The notes beneath the pieces were generated by a model. It was given only the letters and a program-made list of their open reading frames with translations. It searched no databases and had not been told where the DNA came from. A DNA stretch of 64,000 nucleotides, taken from assembly GCF_026230175.1 (NCBI RefSeq), contig NZ_CP104208.1, positions 310,001 through 374,000 on the forward strand. Reading direction: 5' to 3'. The first letter of the stretch is position 1; the number at the start of each line of letters is the position of its first letter. This document shows, piece after piece, positions 17,162-25,584 of the stretch. The stretch comes from Desulfovibrio mangrovi. Its GTDB lineage: Bacteria; Desulfobacterota; Desulfovibrionia; Desulfovibrionales; Desulfovibrionaceae. The translations under genes were made by a program, and so were the position numbers.

Positions 17162-17552
17162 TCCGGCGGCAGGGCTTCCAGCCACGCACTGAACTCCCGC
17201 GCCTTCAGGCTCCCTATTTCTTTCCGCCCCCATCCGGAGCGCTTTCCGAAGACAAGCACTGCTTTTCGCAGGTCTCTTCCTCGTGAGGGGCGGAACGCGC
17301 CAAAAAACGGTATGCCTCCTGCAACTTGGTGTAGTCAGCATGTCGCATGTGCATAAGGTCGGCCAAGGGCACATCGCACAGGTGGCCTAAGGTGCAGACT
17401 TCCAGCCGGGCTGCAGTGGACATGTCTCCTGCAAGCTCTGCGGCATCCAGCATATCCTCCACCAGCGGCTCACGCATGGTGAGCTCGAGCACTTCCTTTT
17501 CCTTCACCACGAGCGGCGAACCCAGAATGATGACCTTGGTACGTACTTCCAT
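17149..17552 (-). CDS. tail chaperone E' by -1 frameshift
   Basis: The gpE frame ends in AAG AAA TAG. A -1 slip at A_AAG (17220-17223) reads through into 23 further residues (EIGSLKAREFSAWLEALPPD and three more) and stops at 17149, giving about 134 residues. The extension looks like real protein, and P2 makes E' from E by a -1 frameshift at the same place in the operon. The extension ends 13 bases inside the plus-strand membrane gene. The exact slip codon is inferred. Confidence 0.65.
17214..17552 (-). CDS. tail assembly chaperone E (P2 gpE-like)
   Basis: A 112-residue protein of phage tail assembly chaperone type (LVVKEKEVLELTMREPLVED, LCDVPLADLMHMRHADYTKL). It lies between tail tube and tape measure genes, as in P2, where E and its frameshifted form E' coat the tape measure during assembly. 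The C-terminus is Gly/Lys-rich and runs into the A_AAG slip site. Confidence 0.83.
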   Translation of the reverse strand: MEVRTKVIILGSPLVVKEKEVLELTMREPLVEDMLDAAELAGDMSTAARLEVCTLGHLCDVPLADLMHMRHADYTKLQEAYRFLARSAPHEEETCEKQCLSSESAPDGGGKK

Positions 17553-17555
17553 CTG

Positions 17556-18080
17556 CTAGCCCTCCATGCCGATGTCGGAGCGGACAGCGGCGAGATAGTC
17601 GGTTCCGTTTACCTTGAAGACCATGGCGAACTTGTCCACTTCCAGAATGTCTTCTCCGTCCAGCGTCAGCTTCAGGTAATCCGCGTCCAGTTCCACTTCG
17701 CAATCCTGTGCCTTGGCGGTTTCCAGCTTGCCGAGGCTGTGCTTTTTGACCATGCCGCCGATGACAATTTTCTGCGGAGCGGTGACAAGGTCGCCGCCCT
17801 TGTCCATGGCGCGGGACTGCACCGAGGCGCGGAGATCCAGCTGCTGCCGAACGGGAGCGAGCAGGGAAGCGGTCTGACGGGTAACAGAGCGGAATTTCAG
17901 CTTTACGCCGAGAGCCTTGGTGTGGCCGATAACCGGGGATTCCAGCTCACCGGCAATGCCAGCGCCGGAGATGGTGTCCGTCATGAACTCCACGCTGGGC
18001 AGCTCCACGTCGACAATCCCGAGGCAGACCTTGCTGGCACTGTAGACACTGAAGGCAATGACTTTTTCAGGAGTATTCAT
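17556..18080 (-). CDS. major tail tube protein FII
   Basis: A 174-residue protein starting at ATG 18080, two bases after the sheath stop. VELPSVEFMTDTISGAGIAG and the C-terminal DILEVDKFAMVFKVNGTDYL are typical of P2 FII tubes. It stacks in rings to form the inner tube of the contractile tail. Confidence 0.92.
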   Translation of the reverse strand: MNTPEKVIAFSVYSASKVCLGIVDVELPSVEFMTDTISGAGIAGELESPVIGHTKALGVKLKFRSVTRQTASLLAPVRQQLDLRASVQSRAMDKGGDLVTAPQKIVIGGMVKKHSLGKLETAKAQDCEVELDADYLKLTLDGEDILEVDKFAMVFKVNGTDYLAAVRSDIGMEG

Positions 18081-18082
18081 GC

Positions 18083-19342
18083 CTAGCCTCCGAACAGGGT
18101 ACTGAAGTTGTTGGGATCGAACTCGAGAATATTCTCGATCTGCCGTGCCGGTACGGGCGGGGTCATCCACGTGTGGAAGCGCACGATGCCGTCCATGAGG
18201 TCGGTGACGGGGTTCTCATCCTGCAGGAACTTCATCTCACCGCCGAGGATGATCTCCATCTGCCGGAATCCGTTCAGGCGGATGTTCTCGCTGTCCACGA
18301 TGGTTTCAATGAACCTGCGGGTGACAGGGCCATCCAGCTTCTGGAAGTAGGTGAGCACAAAGGTGTTGCCGTGCCAGTTGAAGAACCGGCGCACGGGGAT
18401 GAAGGCATCCTTGGGATCGGTATTGGAAGGGTAACAGCCCGTGCGGTTGCCGAAGGCCTTCCAGCCGCCGTCAAAGTTCAGCGGCACAATCACGCCCTGT
18501 CCGTTCAGATACTCCGCCTGGTCGAGGCCAAGACGGACCGGCTTGCCGTTGGCCACGGCGGAATCGATCATGAGCCTGCGGTTGGAGGGCGAGACATAGG
18601 GAATGTCGCCATACTCGGCATCGGTCTGGGCGATGAGTCCGGCCACGTGCGTGGACATGTGGTACACATCGTCGCCAAGCTTCACCTTGGGCCAGCACAC
18701 GATCATGTGCTCGTCGGTGTAGTTGTTGGTTTCCTTCCAGCTGGGTACGTCCGTGTACTTGGTGCACGTGGTGTCCGGCACGTCCACCACGGCCATGCAC
18801 TTGAACAGGCCGTTGATGCTTGCAGCCTTGGCAGCCATCACCACGCCCACGGCGGGATCGTGAGAGAAGCCCGGTGCGCAGATCAGGCCGGGGATAATGC
18901 GGAAGGTGGGGAAGATGTCGGCAATGAGCTCAAGGCCGGTGCGGGCGTTGGTGGCAACATCGATGCCGCCCACAATATCCTCGCTGGTAACCTTGGTCAC
19001 ATCCGGAGTCTCGTCCACGGCCTTGTGCGTGGCCGGGTCGAACACGTTGATGAAGACCACCGGGGCCATGTTGTAGAGCCCGTAGTGGCTCTTGGCGAAC
19101 TCGCACAGGGAGAAGCTGCCGAGGGCCTCAAGTGCTGTCTGCGCGGCCTCGTCGGTTCCGGCGAAGGCGGCAGCAAACTCGCCATAAGTATAGCAGAGCA
19201 CGGGCTCATTGATGGGCTTTGCTCCCGACATGGTGTGCACCGGAGCCGTGCCGATAACCACAGGAATGCCTGCGGAGATACGGCGCGGCGGCACAATGCC
19301 GGTGGGCTTTTCGCTGTAGGAAACGCGGTGTCTGTAAGACAT
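18083..19342 (-). CDS. tail sheath protein FI
   Basis: A 419-residue contractile sheath protein (PPRRISAGIPVVIGTAPVH at the N-terminus, GWKAFGNRTGCYP and RFIETIVDSENIRLNGF further on). Length and order match the P2 FI family. It contracts to drive the tube through the envelope. Confidence 0.94.
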   Translation of the reverse strand: MSYRHRVSYSEKPTGIVPPRRISAGIPVVIGTAPVHTMSGAKPINEPVLCYTYGEFAAAFAGTDEAAQTALEALGSFSLCEFAKSHYGLYNMAPVVFINVFDPATHKAVDETPDVTKVTSEDIVGGIDVATNARTGLELIADIFPTFRIIPGLICAPGFSHDPAVGVVMAAKAASINGLFKCMAVVDVPDTTCTKYTDVPSWKETNNYTDEHMIVCWPKVKLGDDVYHMSTHVAGLIAQTDAEYGDIPYVSPSNRRLMIDSAVANGKPVRLGLDQAEYLNGQGVIVPLNFDGGWKAFGNRTGCYPSNTDPKDAFIPVRRFFNWHGNTFVLTYFQKLDGPVTRRFIETIVDSENIRLNGFRQMEIILGGEMKFLQDENPVTDLMDGIVRFHTWMTPPVPARQIENILEFDPNNFSTLFGG

Positions 19343-19345
19343 GGC

Positions 19346-19603
19346 TTACCCCTTTTCAGCAACGCGGCGGGCGCAGTGTGCCAGCGCGGAGGTTGCGTTT
19401 TTCAGTTCCTTGCGGGCGGCACCTACATCTGCGGCAGGCACGAACAATGCCGCATAGTCAGGATCCGCAGTCAGTTCCTTTTCCAGATGGCGGGGCACGC
19501 CGCCTTTAAAGATAGTCCCGTGCACAACATGGCGGGCTCCCCGCAGGGTCGGACCGATGTACATTACAGGGCCGCTTGCGGTCGGGGTTTTATCCTTTGC
19601 CAT
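19346..19603 (-). CDS. small phage protein upstream of the sheath gene
   Basis: An 85-residue protein with VMYIGPTLRGARHVVHGTIF, then a C-terminal amphipathic helix. Its position directly before the sheath matches the small DUF2635-like proteins of Mu/P2-type tails, but the sequence is not clearly that family. No other clue to its role. Confidence 0.65.
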   Translation of the reverse strand: MAKDKTPTASGPVMYIGPTLRGARHVVHGTIFKGGVPRHLEKELTADPDYAALFVPAADVGAARKELKNATSALAHCARRVAEKG

Positions 19604-20065
19604 TTAAGCCTCCATAACGGGGTCAGAGGGTAGGGTTCTTCGCCACTGAGTGCTGATGGTGGCGAGGTGGTAACGTTCCTGCTGGCGCTCAGGATCGGGC
19701 TTTGCCGAGGCAAGCGGCAGAACCATCTCCCACTTGCTCAAGCGACGCTGTTCCAGAAGCAGGCGGCGCAGCCTGCCCACGAGCACGGCAATCCATGTCT
19801 CTGCGCTCTCAAGCCCTTCCGGACAGAATACGCCGAGCAAAATGTCCACGGTTTCGGTGCTGCCGTCTTCGGCGTCTTCGCCTTTCTGCCAGCGCAGCAC
19901 GGCGCAGGGGAAAGCCTTGCGGTCCTCGGTCGTGCGCGGGATGGCCCCGAGAAAAATGCGGGCCGGAGCCAGTTCGCCTGCCACGCTTTCAGGCGAGGGC
20001 AGCGGCACGGTTGCCAGCGCCTGTTGCAGAAAGACTTCCAGTTCACTGAGTAGTTCCAGAATCAT
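19604..20065 (-). CDS. probable tail terminator or tail completion protein
   Basis: A 153-residue protein (PCAVLRWQKGEDAEDGSTET, VDILLGVFCPEGLESAETW) with the alpha/beta make-up of tail terminator proteins. It lies between the gpZ-like gene and the sheath gene, where P2 gpR/gpS-like completion proteins sit. The assignment rests on position and fold pattern. Confidence 0.6.
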   Translation of the reverse strand: MILELLSELEVFLQQALATVPLPSPESVAGELAPARIFLGAIPRTTEDRKAFPCAVLRWQKGEDAEDGSTETVDILLGVFCPEGLESAETWIAVLVGRLRRLLLEQRRLSKWEMVLPLASAKPDPERQQERYHLATISTQWRRTLPSDPVMEA

Positions 20066-20694
20066 CGCAAGCCCGCCTTTTCGATGAGGTATCGAGCTTC
20101 ATGCTCTATGGCCTTGCCGAAGCGTTTCATGGCCTGCTCCTGAAGTTCGTGGACATTGTCATCTTGGCGCAGGGCGGCAAGGTGTCCGGGGCCGTAGAGC
20201 AGGCAGATGGGATAGCGTTGATCAGCATGTACCCGACGCACGACTTCAGCGTTTCCCGTGGAGGGGGAGTTGAGCACAAACGCGTGCCGCACTCCCTTGC
20301 GCCCGCCATCGTTACGCACCTTGACGGTCACGCCCTTATGGCGCTTGCCCTTGGGGCCCTTGGGGGCGCTGATGAAGGGAGCACGGGGGTACGCGCCATA
20401 ACGCATGAGCGGTACGGAGATCGGTCCCTTTGCGGTGAGCGAGCCGCGTAAATAGCTTTTTGACGCCTTGATGATGGCAAGCTTGTCGCGCAGATCTCGC
20501 GCCGGAACGGCATAGGTGGAGCGGATCAGCCGCACCACATCCGTGCGCATGCCATCCAACGTCTTGTTCACGGCCCGCATGGCCACGGTCTTATAGCCGT
20601 CCTTGATGTGCTTGAGGGTCTGTTCAACAACACGCATCTGGCGGTCGATACGGTCTCTGTCGATCAGCACAAGCGTCTGGCTGGTCTTGCTCAT
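20062..20694 (-). CDS. minor tail protein Z-like tail completion protein
   Basis: A 210-residue basic protein (AMRAVNKTLDGMRTDVVRLI, RSTYAVPARDLRDKLAIIK) of the prophage minor tail protein Z type. It joins finished tails to heads. It overlaps both neighbours by four bases. Confidence 0.75.
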   Translation of the reverse strand: MSKTSQTLVLIDRDRIDRQMRVVEQTLKHIKDGYKTVAMRAVNKTLDGMRTDVVRLIRSTYAVPARDLRDKLAIIKASKSYLRGSLTAKGPISVPLMRYGAYPRAPFISAPKGPKGKRHKGVTVKVRNDGGRKGVRHAFVLNSPSTGNAEVVRRVHADQRYPICLLYGPGHLAALRQDDNVHELQEQAMKRFGKAIEHEARYLIEKAGLR

Positions 20695-20996
20695 GCCAGA
20701 TCCCTCCAGAGGCGCAGAACGAGCAGGCCGTCCTCTTCGTCGGTCGGGCCCATGATCCAGTCCTCGCCGTTGAACTCCACCTGACGGCCTACGGGCGGCA
20801 GCGCCACAGCCCCTTCCGCAAAGCGCAGGGTGGCGGTCTCAACAAACACGGCTTGCCGGTCGTCGTAGCTGCCCGATTCTTTGGAGACATCCACGATGGC
20901 AATGATGGAAGCACCGCAGAGGGTGATCTCTTCGCCGAACTCGTCGGTGCTCGTCATCATGGCAAGGTCGGCCTGCATCTGGTCACGGAGAGACAT
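20691..20996 (-). CDS. head-tail joining protein, lambda FII-like
   Basis: A 101-residue protein starting at ATG 20996, six bases after GGAGG; a GTG just upstream is too close to that site. FVETATLRFAEGAVALPPVG and QVEFNGEDWIMGP match small head-tail joining proteins. It lies between the lysis cassette and the tail genes. Confidence 0.68.
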   Translation of the reverse strand: MSLRDQMQADLAMMTSTDEFGEEITLCGASIIAIVDVSKESGSYDDRQAVFVETATLRFAEGAVALPPVGRQVEFNGEDWIMGPTDEEDGLLVLRLWRDLA

Positions 20997-21559
20997 CACA
21001 TGCCTCCCGTTTTTCCTGCGTTACGCCCGGTACCCGACATCTGCTCAATGGCGCTGTTCTTCCGGTAGCTGCCGAGGGAGGATCCGAGGTAGTAATTGAG
21101 CACTGCAGCAAATCCAGAAGACAGAGCTCCCAGCAAGAGAAGAGCAGCCTCGCTTACTTCTTCCTTTTTCATACCCAGCACAACGTACAGCATGATGAAA
21201 AATCCTACTGTCACAACAAGACTTACAAGCGCTGGTGGAACTGATCCCATCCAGCTACCTGCCTGAGTCATCAGCACTTCGCGGCTTCGGGCGTCCTTGG
21301 TGTTCTCCAGTTCAGCCTGCAGCTGCACGCGCTGCCATTCGATCAGAACGGTCTGGTGCTGCAGCTCCAGCTCCTTCAGTTTGATGACTGCCTGCGGGTC
21401 TGCCTTGATGGCGGCGGCAACAGAATCCTCATCAGCCTCGCAGCCAAAGGCTTCAGCAATGAGTGACAGCCCCTTGCCGACAATGCCGCCGACAGGTCCG
21501 CCGACGACGGTGCCGAGGATAGGGGCGGCGCTTGCGATAGTTTTGAGCCAGTCCATCAC
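20996..21559 (-). CDS. holin of the 3TM type
   Basis: A 187-residue protein. The N-terminal hydrophobic stretch is Gly-rich (ILGTVVGGPVGGIVGKGLSL), a central charged helix follows (LKELELQHQTVLIEWQRVQL), then two TM segments at about residues 108-128 and 138-158. This is the layout of the 3-TM holin family seen next to GH108 muramidases. It overlaps the endolysin gene by four bases. Confidence 0.78.
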   Translation of the reverse strand: MMDWLKTIASAAPILGTVVGGPVGGIVGKGLSLIAEAFGCEADEDSVAAAIKADPQAVIKLKELELQHQTVLIEWQRVQLQAELENTKDARSREVLMTQAGSWMGSVPPALVSLVVTVGFFIMLYVVLGMKKEEVSEAALLLLGALSSGFAAVLNYYLGSSLGSYRKNSAIEQMSGTGRNAGKTGGM

Positions 21560-22143
21560 ATCCTCCAGATTTCTTCGGTCAGGGCATGTACGCGGTTCGT
21601 CCAGCCGGGCAGAAACGTCTGCATGGGCTGGCGACCGGCTTCGTTCTTGCGCTGGGCCAGCGAGGTCATGAGCTTTATCCGCGCCCAGTTGATGCCGTTG
21701 ACCAGCAGCAGGGGGCCCTGCGGGGGCAATGCATGACGGTACAGTTCCGCACGGGAGGCGGGACCGAAGATGCCGTCCTCTTCAAGCGTGGAACCGCACA
21801 GGTTGAGAGCACGTTGCAGGAAGCGAAAGGCAGGGCGCGGACCGGAATTGACTGCGGCGTCAAACACGGCAATGGAAACGGCAGGCGGGAAATCATCGAG
21901 CGAGAGCCCATTCCAGAAGCGGTCCGCAAACAGATCGCGGGCCTGTTCCATGGTGAGCGCCCTAATGTCGGCGGCATCCACATCTCCGTCTCCGTCGATG
22001 TCCGCGATAGAGATCTCAAGCCCCTTCAGCCAGCGCAGGCTGACACCATGATTGGTGGCCCCGCCGGGGTCTTCGGGGTGATCCACGAACCCGCCTTCCC
22101 AGCGGAGCGTGAAATCAAGAGCCAGTTTCAATGCGGGTGTCAT
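21556..22143 (-). CDS. endolysin, glycosyl hydrolase 108 muramidase
   Basis: A 195-residue lysozyme. The catalytic Glu is in LRWEGGFVDHPEDPGGATN (Glu16), followed by DRFWNGLSLDDFPPAVSIAV and a peptidoglycan-binding-like C-terminal helix bundle. A DIDGDGDVD calcium-binding-like loop is inserted after residue 45. No signal peptide is seen, so release depends on the adjacent holin. Confidence 0.88.
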   Translation of the reverse strand: MTPALKLALDFTLRWEGGFVDHPEDPGGATNHGVSLRWLKGLEISIADIDGDGDVDAADIRALTMEQARDLFADRFWNGLSLDDFPPAVSIAVFDAAVNSGPRPAFRFLQRALNLCGSTLEEDGIFGPASRAELYRHALPPQGPLLLVNGINWARIKLMTSLAQRKNEAGRQPMQTFLPGWTNRVHALTEEIWRM

Positions 22144-22442
22144 CGGGCATATCCTCCTCGGGCATTCAGGATTTCTGCCTGCTTTTCTTTATCTATGGGC
22201 AGGAAGATGATGATCTGTCTGAGCATCTCGAACTGTATCGAGGCTTTCTTTTCGAGGTCTTCGATCTTCTGACCGAGCATGCGGTCGCATACGGTGTCGG
22301 TCTGGTGACGCTGGCCGCATTCGGAATGGCGAACAAACTGGCGGTTGTTGTTGATGGTCATCACCACAACGGTAACGACAATGGACAACAGGGAGATCAG
22401 CCCTCCCAGCAAAGACAGCTCCAGCCCCGTGTACTCGTGCAT
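22140..22442 (-). CDS. membrane-anchored coiled-coil protein of the lysis cassette
   Basis: A 100-residue protein with one N-terminal TM segment (LLGGLISLLSIVVTVVVMTI) and a charged helical remainder (QKIEDLEKKASIQFEMLRQI). It overlaps the endolysin gene by four bases. The shape fits an inner-membrane spanin or an XhlA-like helper; no outer-membrane partner with a lipobox is visible. Confidence 0.6.
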   Translation of the reverse strand: MHEYTGLELSLLGGLISLLSIVVTVVVMTINNNRQFVRHSECGQRHQTDTVCDRMLGQKIEDLEKKASIQFEMLRQIIIFLPIDKEKQAEILNARGGYAR

Positions 22443-22475
22443 GCGTTTCTCCTAGCGCCGCCTGTTTGAGATGGC

Positions 22476-22495
22476 GGGGTCGGTTTCCCGACCCC
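22476..22495. repeat. GNRA-capped hairpin between capsid accessory and lysis genes
   Basis: On the minus strand GGGGTCGG-GAAA-CCGACCCC is a perfect eight-pair stem with a GAAA tetraloop. No T run follows, so it looks more like an mRNA-stabilising or attenuating structure than a simple terminator. Confidence 0.75.
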
Positions 22496-22500
22496 GTCGG

Positions 22501-22854
22501 TTACTTTCCGGTGCCGGTCAGATCGGCAATGTCCACGCCTGCGGCCTTGCAGCGCTCTTCCAGTGCGGATGCATAGGCCTTTGCCTGGTCGAGCTTGGCT
22601 GTGCAGTCTTCCTGCAACGCAGCCAGCTCACCGCGTAGGTCCGCCACGGTCTGTTCCAGCTGGGCAATCTGACCAGCTGCACCGCTATCAGCAGGAGCGG
22701 TCACGAGAGGCTCAACAGCGAGCCCGTCCCTGATAAGGATAAGGGCCGTATCTTCAGGCATGGAGACAATATCTCCCGGCTTGCCATCCTTGCCGCCACG
22801 GCCAAGGGAGCACTTGAGCTGCACATCCATTTTGACGATTTTCTTAGCTGCCAT
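22501..22854 (-). CDS. capsid-region protein with coiled coil, unknown function
   Basis: A 117-residue protein. The N-terminal 50 residues (VQLKCSLGRGGKDGKPGDIV) form a small beta domain like those in short phage structural proteins, and the rest is a coiled coil (AQLEQTVADLRGELAALQED). It follows the major capsid gene, so a role as head-tail or capsid accessory protein is likely. Confidence 0.6.
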   Translation of the reverse strand: MAAKKIVKMDVQLKCSLGRGGKDGKPGDIVSMPEDTALILIRDGLAVEPLVTAPADSGAAGQIAQLEQTVADLRGELAALQEDCTAKLDQAKAYASALEERCKAAGVDIADLTGTGK

Positions 22855-22864
22855 GATGTGCCTC

Positions 22865-23896
22865 CTAAATGACCTTGGCGAAGAAGAAGTAGCTCATGTC
22901 GGCCACGGGCAGGGGGCGGCTTTCCTCGATGACGGCGAGCTGGCTCGGATCCTCTTCGATGACCGTTTTCACGAACTTCTCCACGGGGCCGATATTGCGA
23001 AGGTCTGCAGGCAGGCCGAACTCGACGGAGCAGGGAGCGCCGGTGCAGCCCATGAGGATGTAGTCGGGCGGGAAGAGTTCACGGGTGTTGCCGTGCACGT
23101 CTTCAAAACTGCCGCCGTAGACATAGTGGTCCACGTTGCCGACGTTCCCCTTGTAGAGCTTGCCGATGGCGTTGTGCATGGTGCCGCTTTCAATGCGGCG
23201 GTTGTCCAGTTCGTCTTTTACGGTGGGATTCTTGCGGTAATGCTTGTAGGCATTGGTGCCATGTACAACCACATCGGGACGCATGCCGCAGGCGTTCTGC
23301 ACGATGGTGGAGAACTCCTCGAGCTGCTCGTTGGGATCGGAAGTAAGATCCGTCCAGAGATCTGCGCCCGTGAGGACGGTCACATGGTCGGCAGGCATGC
23401 CGAAGTCCACTTCGTAGTCCACGCCGTCATCATCGTGCGCAACGACCTTGCCGGTGCGGGCGACTTCGGAGCACATGAACTCGATGGTGAGCTCGAGGGA
23501 GTCGCCGAGAATATCAATATCGCTGACGATGGCGGACTTAACACGGCCTTCCACATCGCCCATGCCCTGCTTAAGCTCCACGGGTTCGCCGGGGGCAGTC
23601 ACATACAGCAGGTCATTGGCTCCGGAGGGACGCTTTGCGCGGAACCGGGCAGAGGGAACAATCTTCAGTGCACGCTTGGTGCCTTCGATGGTAACGGCAC
23701 CGGCACGTTCGCCCACCATGGGCAGCACCTTGAGAGGATAGCTCACGTTGCGCAGGTCGATATCACGCGTCAGGTGGGTGTTACGCTTGCCGAAGAACAG
23801 CGTCTGCAGCAGACGCGGAACAGGCTTGCGCTTGATGGCGATTGCAGTCAGCGTGCGAGGGCTGAACAGCAGGTCGAGTGCATTGATGTCAGGCAT
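22865..23896 (-). CDS. major capsid protein, lambda gpE family
   Basis: A 343-residue protein starting at ATG 23896 (MPDINALDLLFSPRTLTAI). It has the lambda E features RLLQTLFFGKRNTHLTRDID, an Asp-rich loop and a C-terminal CSVEFGLPADLRNIG-like stretch. Length agrees with the family. It forms the icosahedral shell with the decoration protein encoded next to it. Confidence 0.92.
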   Translation of the reverse strand: MPDINALDLLFSPRTLTAIAIKRKPVPRLLQTLFFGKRNTHLTRDIDLRNVSYPLKVLPMVGERAGAVTIEGTKRALKIVPSARFRAKRPSGANDLLYVTAPGEPVELKQGMGDVEGRVKSAIVSDIDILGDSLELTIEFMCSEVARTGKVVAHDDDGVDYEVDFGMPADHVTVLTGADLWTDLTSDPNEQLEEFSTIVQNACGMRPDVVVHGTNAYKHYRKNPTVKDELDNRRIESGTMHNAIGKLYKGNVGNVDHYVYGGSFEDVHGNTRELFPPDYILMGCTGAPCSVEFGLPADLRNIGPVEKFVKTVIEEDPSQLAVIEESRPLPVADMSYFFFAKVI

Positions 23897-23907
23897 ACGA
23901 TTCTCCC

Positions 23908-24264
23908 TTAACGGACGTAGATGCCACGACCGGCCATGGCCCAGACAGCATCGCTGATCTGGTCGGCGGTTGCGGCACCCCACGGAATGGCGTTTTTATG
24001 GAACTCGCCGTGCACGTAACCGTCGCTCTTGGCATCGCCAGCAGCGAGCACGGTCTTGGTTTCGGCGAGCAGGGCTGCAATGACTTCGCTGCCGTCACTG
24101 GCTGCGGGATCCCATGCCTTGAACTTGCGGGTGGCGGTAACGCGCCCGAGAGGCGTTCCGCGCTGCAGCGTGACTTCCGCGCCGGTGGACGCAAGCGTCA
24201 CCTGATAGGTGATCACGTCATGCCCGGCCAGAAGTGTGGAGCTGGTGATTTCTGCGGTAACCAT
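23908..24264 (-). CDS. head decoration protein, lambda gpD-like
   Basis: A 118-residue protein (EVTLQRGTPLGRVTATRKFK, DQISDAVWAMAGRGIYVR) of the lambda D family. It would trimerise on the expanded capsid. It lies between the protease/scaffold and capsid genes as in lambda. Confidence 0.85.
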   Translation of the reverse strand: MVTAEITSSTLLAGHDVITYQVTLASTGAEVTLQRGTPLGRVTATRKFKAWDPAASDGSEVIAALLAETKTVLAAGDAKSDGYVHGEFHKNAIPWGAATADQISDAVWAMAGRGIYVR

Positions 24265-24267
24265 GAG

Positions 24268-24759
24268 CTACACCTCCATTGCGGCCAGCTCGGACACCAG
24301 AGCGGCTTCAAGCTGTGCGGGGGTAAGGGCCTTGTGCGAGGCTTGGGTGCTAACAGGCTTCATGCTTTCCGAGCTGGTCAGAGCAGAAAGCAGGCGCTTG
24401 CTCATATCGGGATCATCCTTGCCGTTCTTCTCTTCGGCGGTACCGGCAGCCCCTGCTGCGGATGCCAGCATGGGAGCAACGGTGATGATCTGCTCGCAGC
24501 TGAGGTTGGCAGCCTTGAGCTTGCGCATGCTTTCTACCTGCTGGGTGAAACCGGCGGCTTCCAGCATGGCGCAGGCGGCGTTGAAGGCGGCGTCCTGCGT
24601 TTCGGGGGAGGGAGCGGGGCCAGCAGGCGCGGAGAGCTCAGTGCCCTTGCCGCCCCCCGGCTTGTCCTGTGCCGTGCCTCCTGCCTGAGCGAGAAGCTGG
24701 GCGTGGAGCTCGGGGTGCTCCGTCTTCAGCTTCTCCAGAGTGAGGTCTTTCAGGTCCAT
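24268..24759 (-). CDS. nested scaffold protein (lambda Nu3-like internal start)
   Basis: Inside the protease gene, ATG 24759 (MDLKDLTLEKLKTEHPEL) is preceded by GGAGAACACC, a good ribosome binding site. It would give a 163-residue helical protein identical to the C-terminal third of the protease. Lambda makes its scaffold Nu3 by an internal start in gene C in the same way. Expression is inferred from the site only. Confidence 0.55.
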   Translation of the reverse strand: MDLKDLTLEKLKTEHPELHAQLLAQAGGTAQDKPGGGKGTELSAPAGPAPSPETQDAAFNAACAMLEAAGFTQQVESMRKLKAANLSCEQIITVAPMLASAAGAAGTAEEKNGKDDPDMSKRLLSALTSSESMKPVSTQASHKALTPAQLEAALVSELAAMEV

Positions 24760-25584
24760 GGTGTTCTCCGTGAAGGCCATTGTGGCCGTAGAGGAAAGTT
24801 GTGCGAGGACATGCGCAAGCGCATTGTCCCGGTCTCTGACAATGGTGGAGACAAGGCCGAGGGAATGGGCTTTGTCGCCGTGGAATATCTGACCGTCCGC
24901 CCACTCGGTGGCGCGAGCCGGGTCAAGGCCCATGCAGCGTTCGCAAATAGAAAGGAACGCCGCGTAGCCCTGATTAATGCGGGATTGGAAATAGTTGCGG
25001 TCCCTATCACTGAGGGGATTGTCGGGATTTCCGGCCACCTTGAATGAACCGGCGTGCAGATAGGTGTAGTTGCAGCCTTCTTTCTCGTTCCATTTGCTCC
25101 AGTCGGTGTGCACCCACAGCACCCCCACACTGCCCAGACTTGCCATGCGGGGCGCAAGGATGCTGCCCGTGGCACTGGCAATGCAGTAGGCGGCGCTGCA
25201 CATGAGGCCGTCTGCATAGGCGTGCATGGGCTTTTGCCCCTGAACGGAATGCAGCCAGTCCGTCAGCTCAAAGAGGCCGGACTCGGTTCCTCCGGGCGAA
25301 TTCACGTCCAGCAAGATTGCCTTGACCGATCTGTCCGCGAGAGCTGCACGCACTTTCTCACGGATCTGCTCGTAGCCGGTGGTCCACCAGCCGCCATATT
25401 GCGTGAGCGCACCACGGATGCGGATGAGCGCAACGCCGTCCTGCACGTCGTAAGGAGGCTTGCTCGGCTCTTCGCGCTGACCAAAGAGAAACATGCCGGA
25501 AGAAGGCTGGCGCATGTCGGCCACGAGCTGCGGCAGAAAATCGGGGGCGAGGTAAAGCAGTTTACTGGCGAGCAGTTCATGCAT
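24268..25584 (-). CDS. S49 family head maturation protease with scaffold domain
   Basis: A 438-residue SppA/ClpP-type protease, lambda gpC-like. VKAILLDVNSPGGTESGLF precedes the nucleophile Ser in ADGLMCSAAYCIASATG, and the probable Lys is in GSFKVAGNPDNPLS. Residues after about 275 are Ala/Lys/Glu-rich and helical, as in scaffold domains. It overlaps the portal gene by eight bases. It should process the prohead and itself. Confidence 0.9.
   Translation of the reverse strand: MHELLASKLLYLAPDFLPQLVADMRQPSSGMFLFGQREEPSKPPYDVQDGVALIRIRGALTQYGGWWTTGYEQIREKVRAALADRSVKAILLDVNSPGGTESGLFELTDWLHSVQGQKPMHAYADGLMCSAAYCIASATGSILAPRMASLGSVGVLWVHTDWSKWNEKEGCNYTYLHAGSFKVAGNPDNPLSDRDRNYFQSRINQGYAAFLSICERCMGLDPARATEWADGQIFHGDKAHSLGLVSTIVRDRDNALAHVLAQLSSTATMAFTENTMDLKDLTLEKLKTEHPELHAQLLAQAGGTAQDKPGGGKGTELSAPAGPAPSPETQDAAFNAACAMLEAAGFTQQVESMRKLKAANLSCEQIITVAPMLASAAGAAGTAEEKNGKDDPDMSKRLLSALTSSESMKPVSTQASHKALTPAQLEAALVSELAAMEV

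Noticed and set aside
18173-19633. 486-codon plus-strand frame
   Set aside because: Lies fully opposite the sheath gene, which is clearly coding; no ribosome binding site and no domain.
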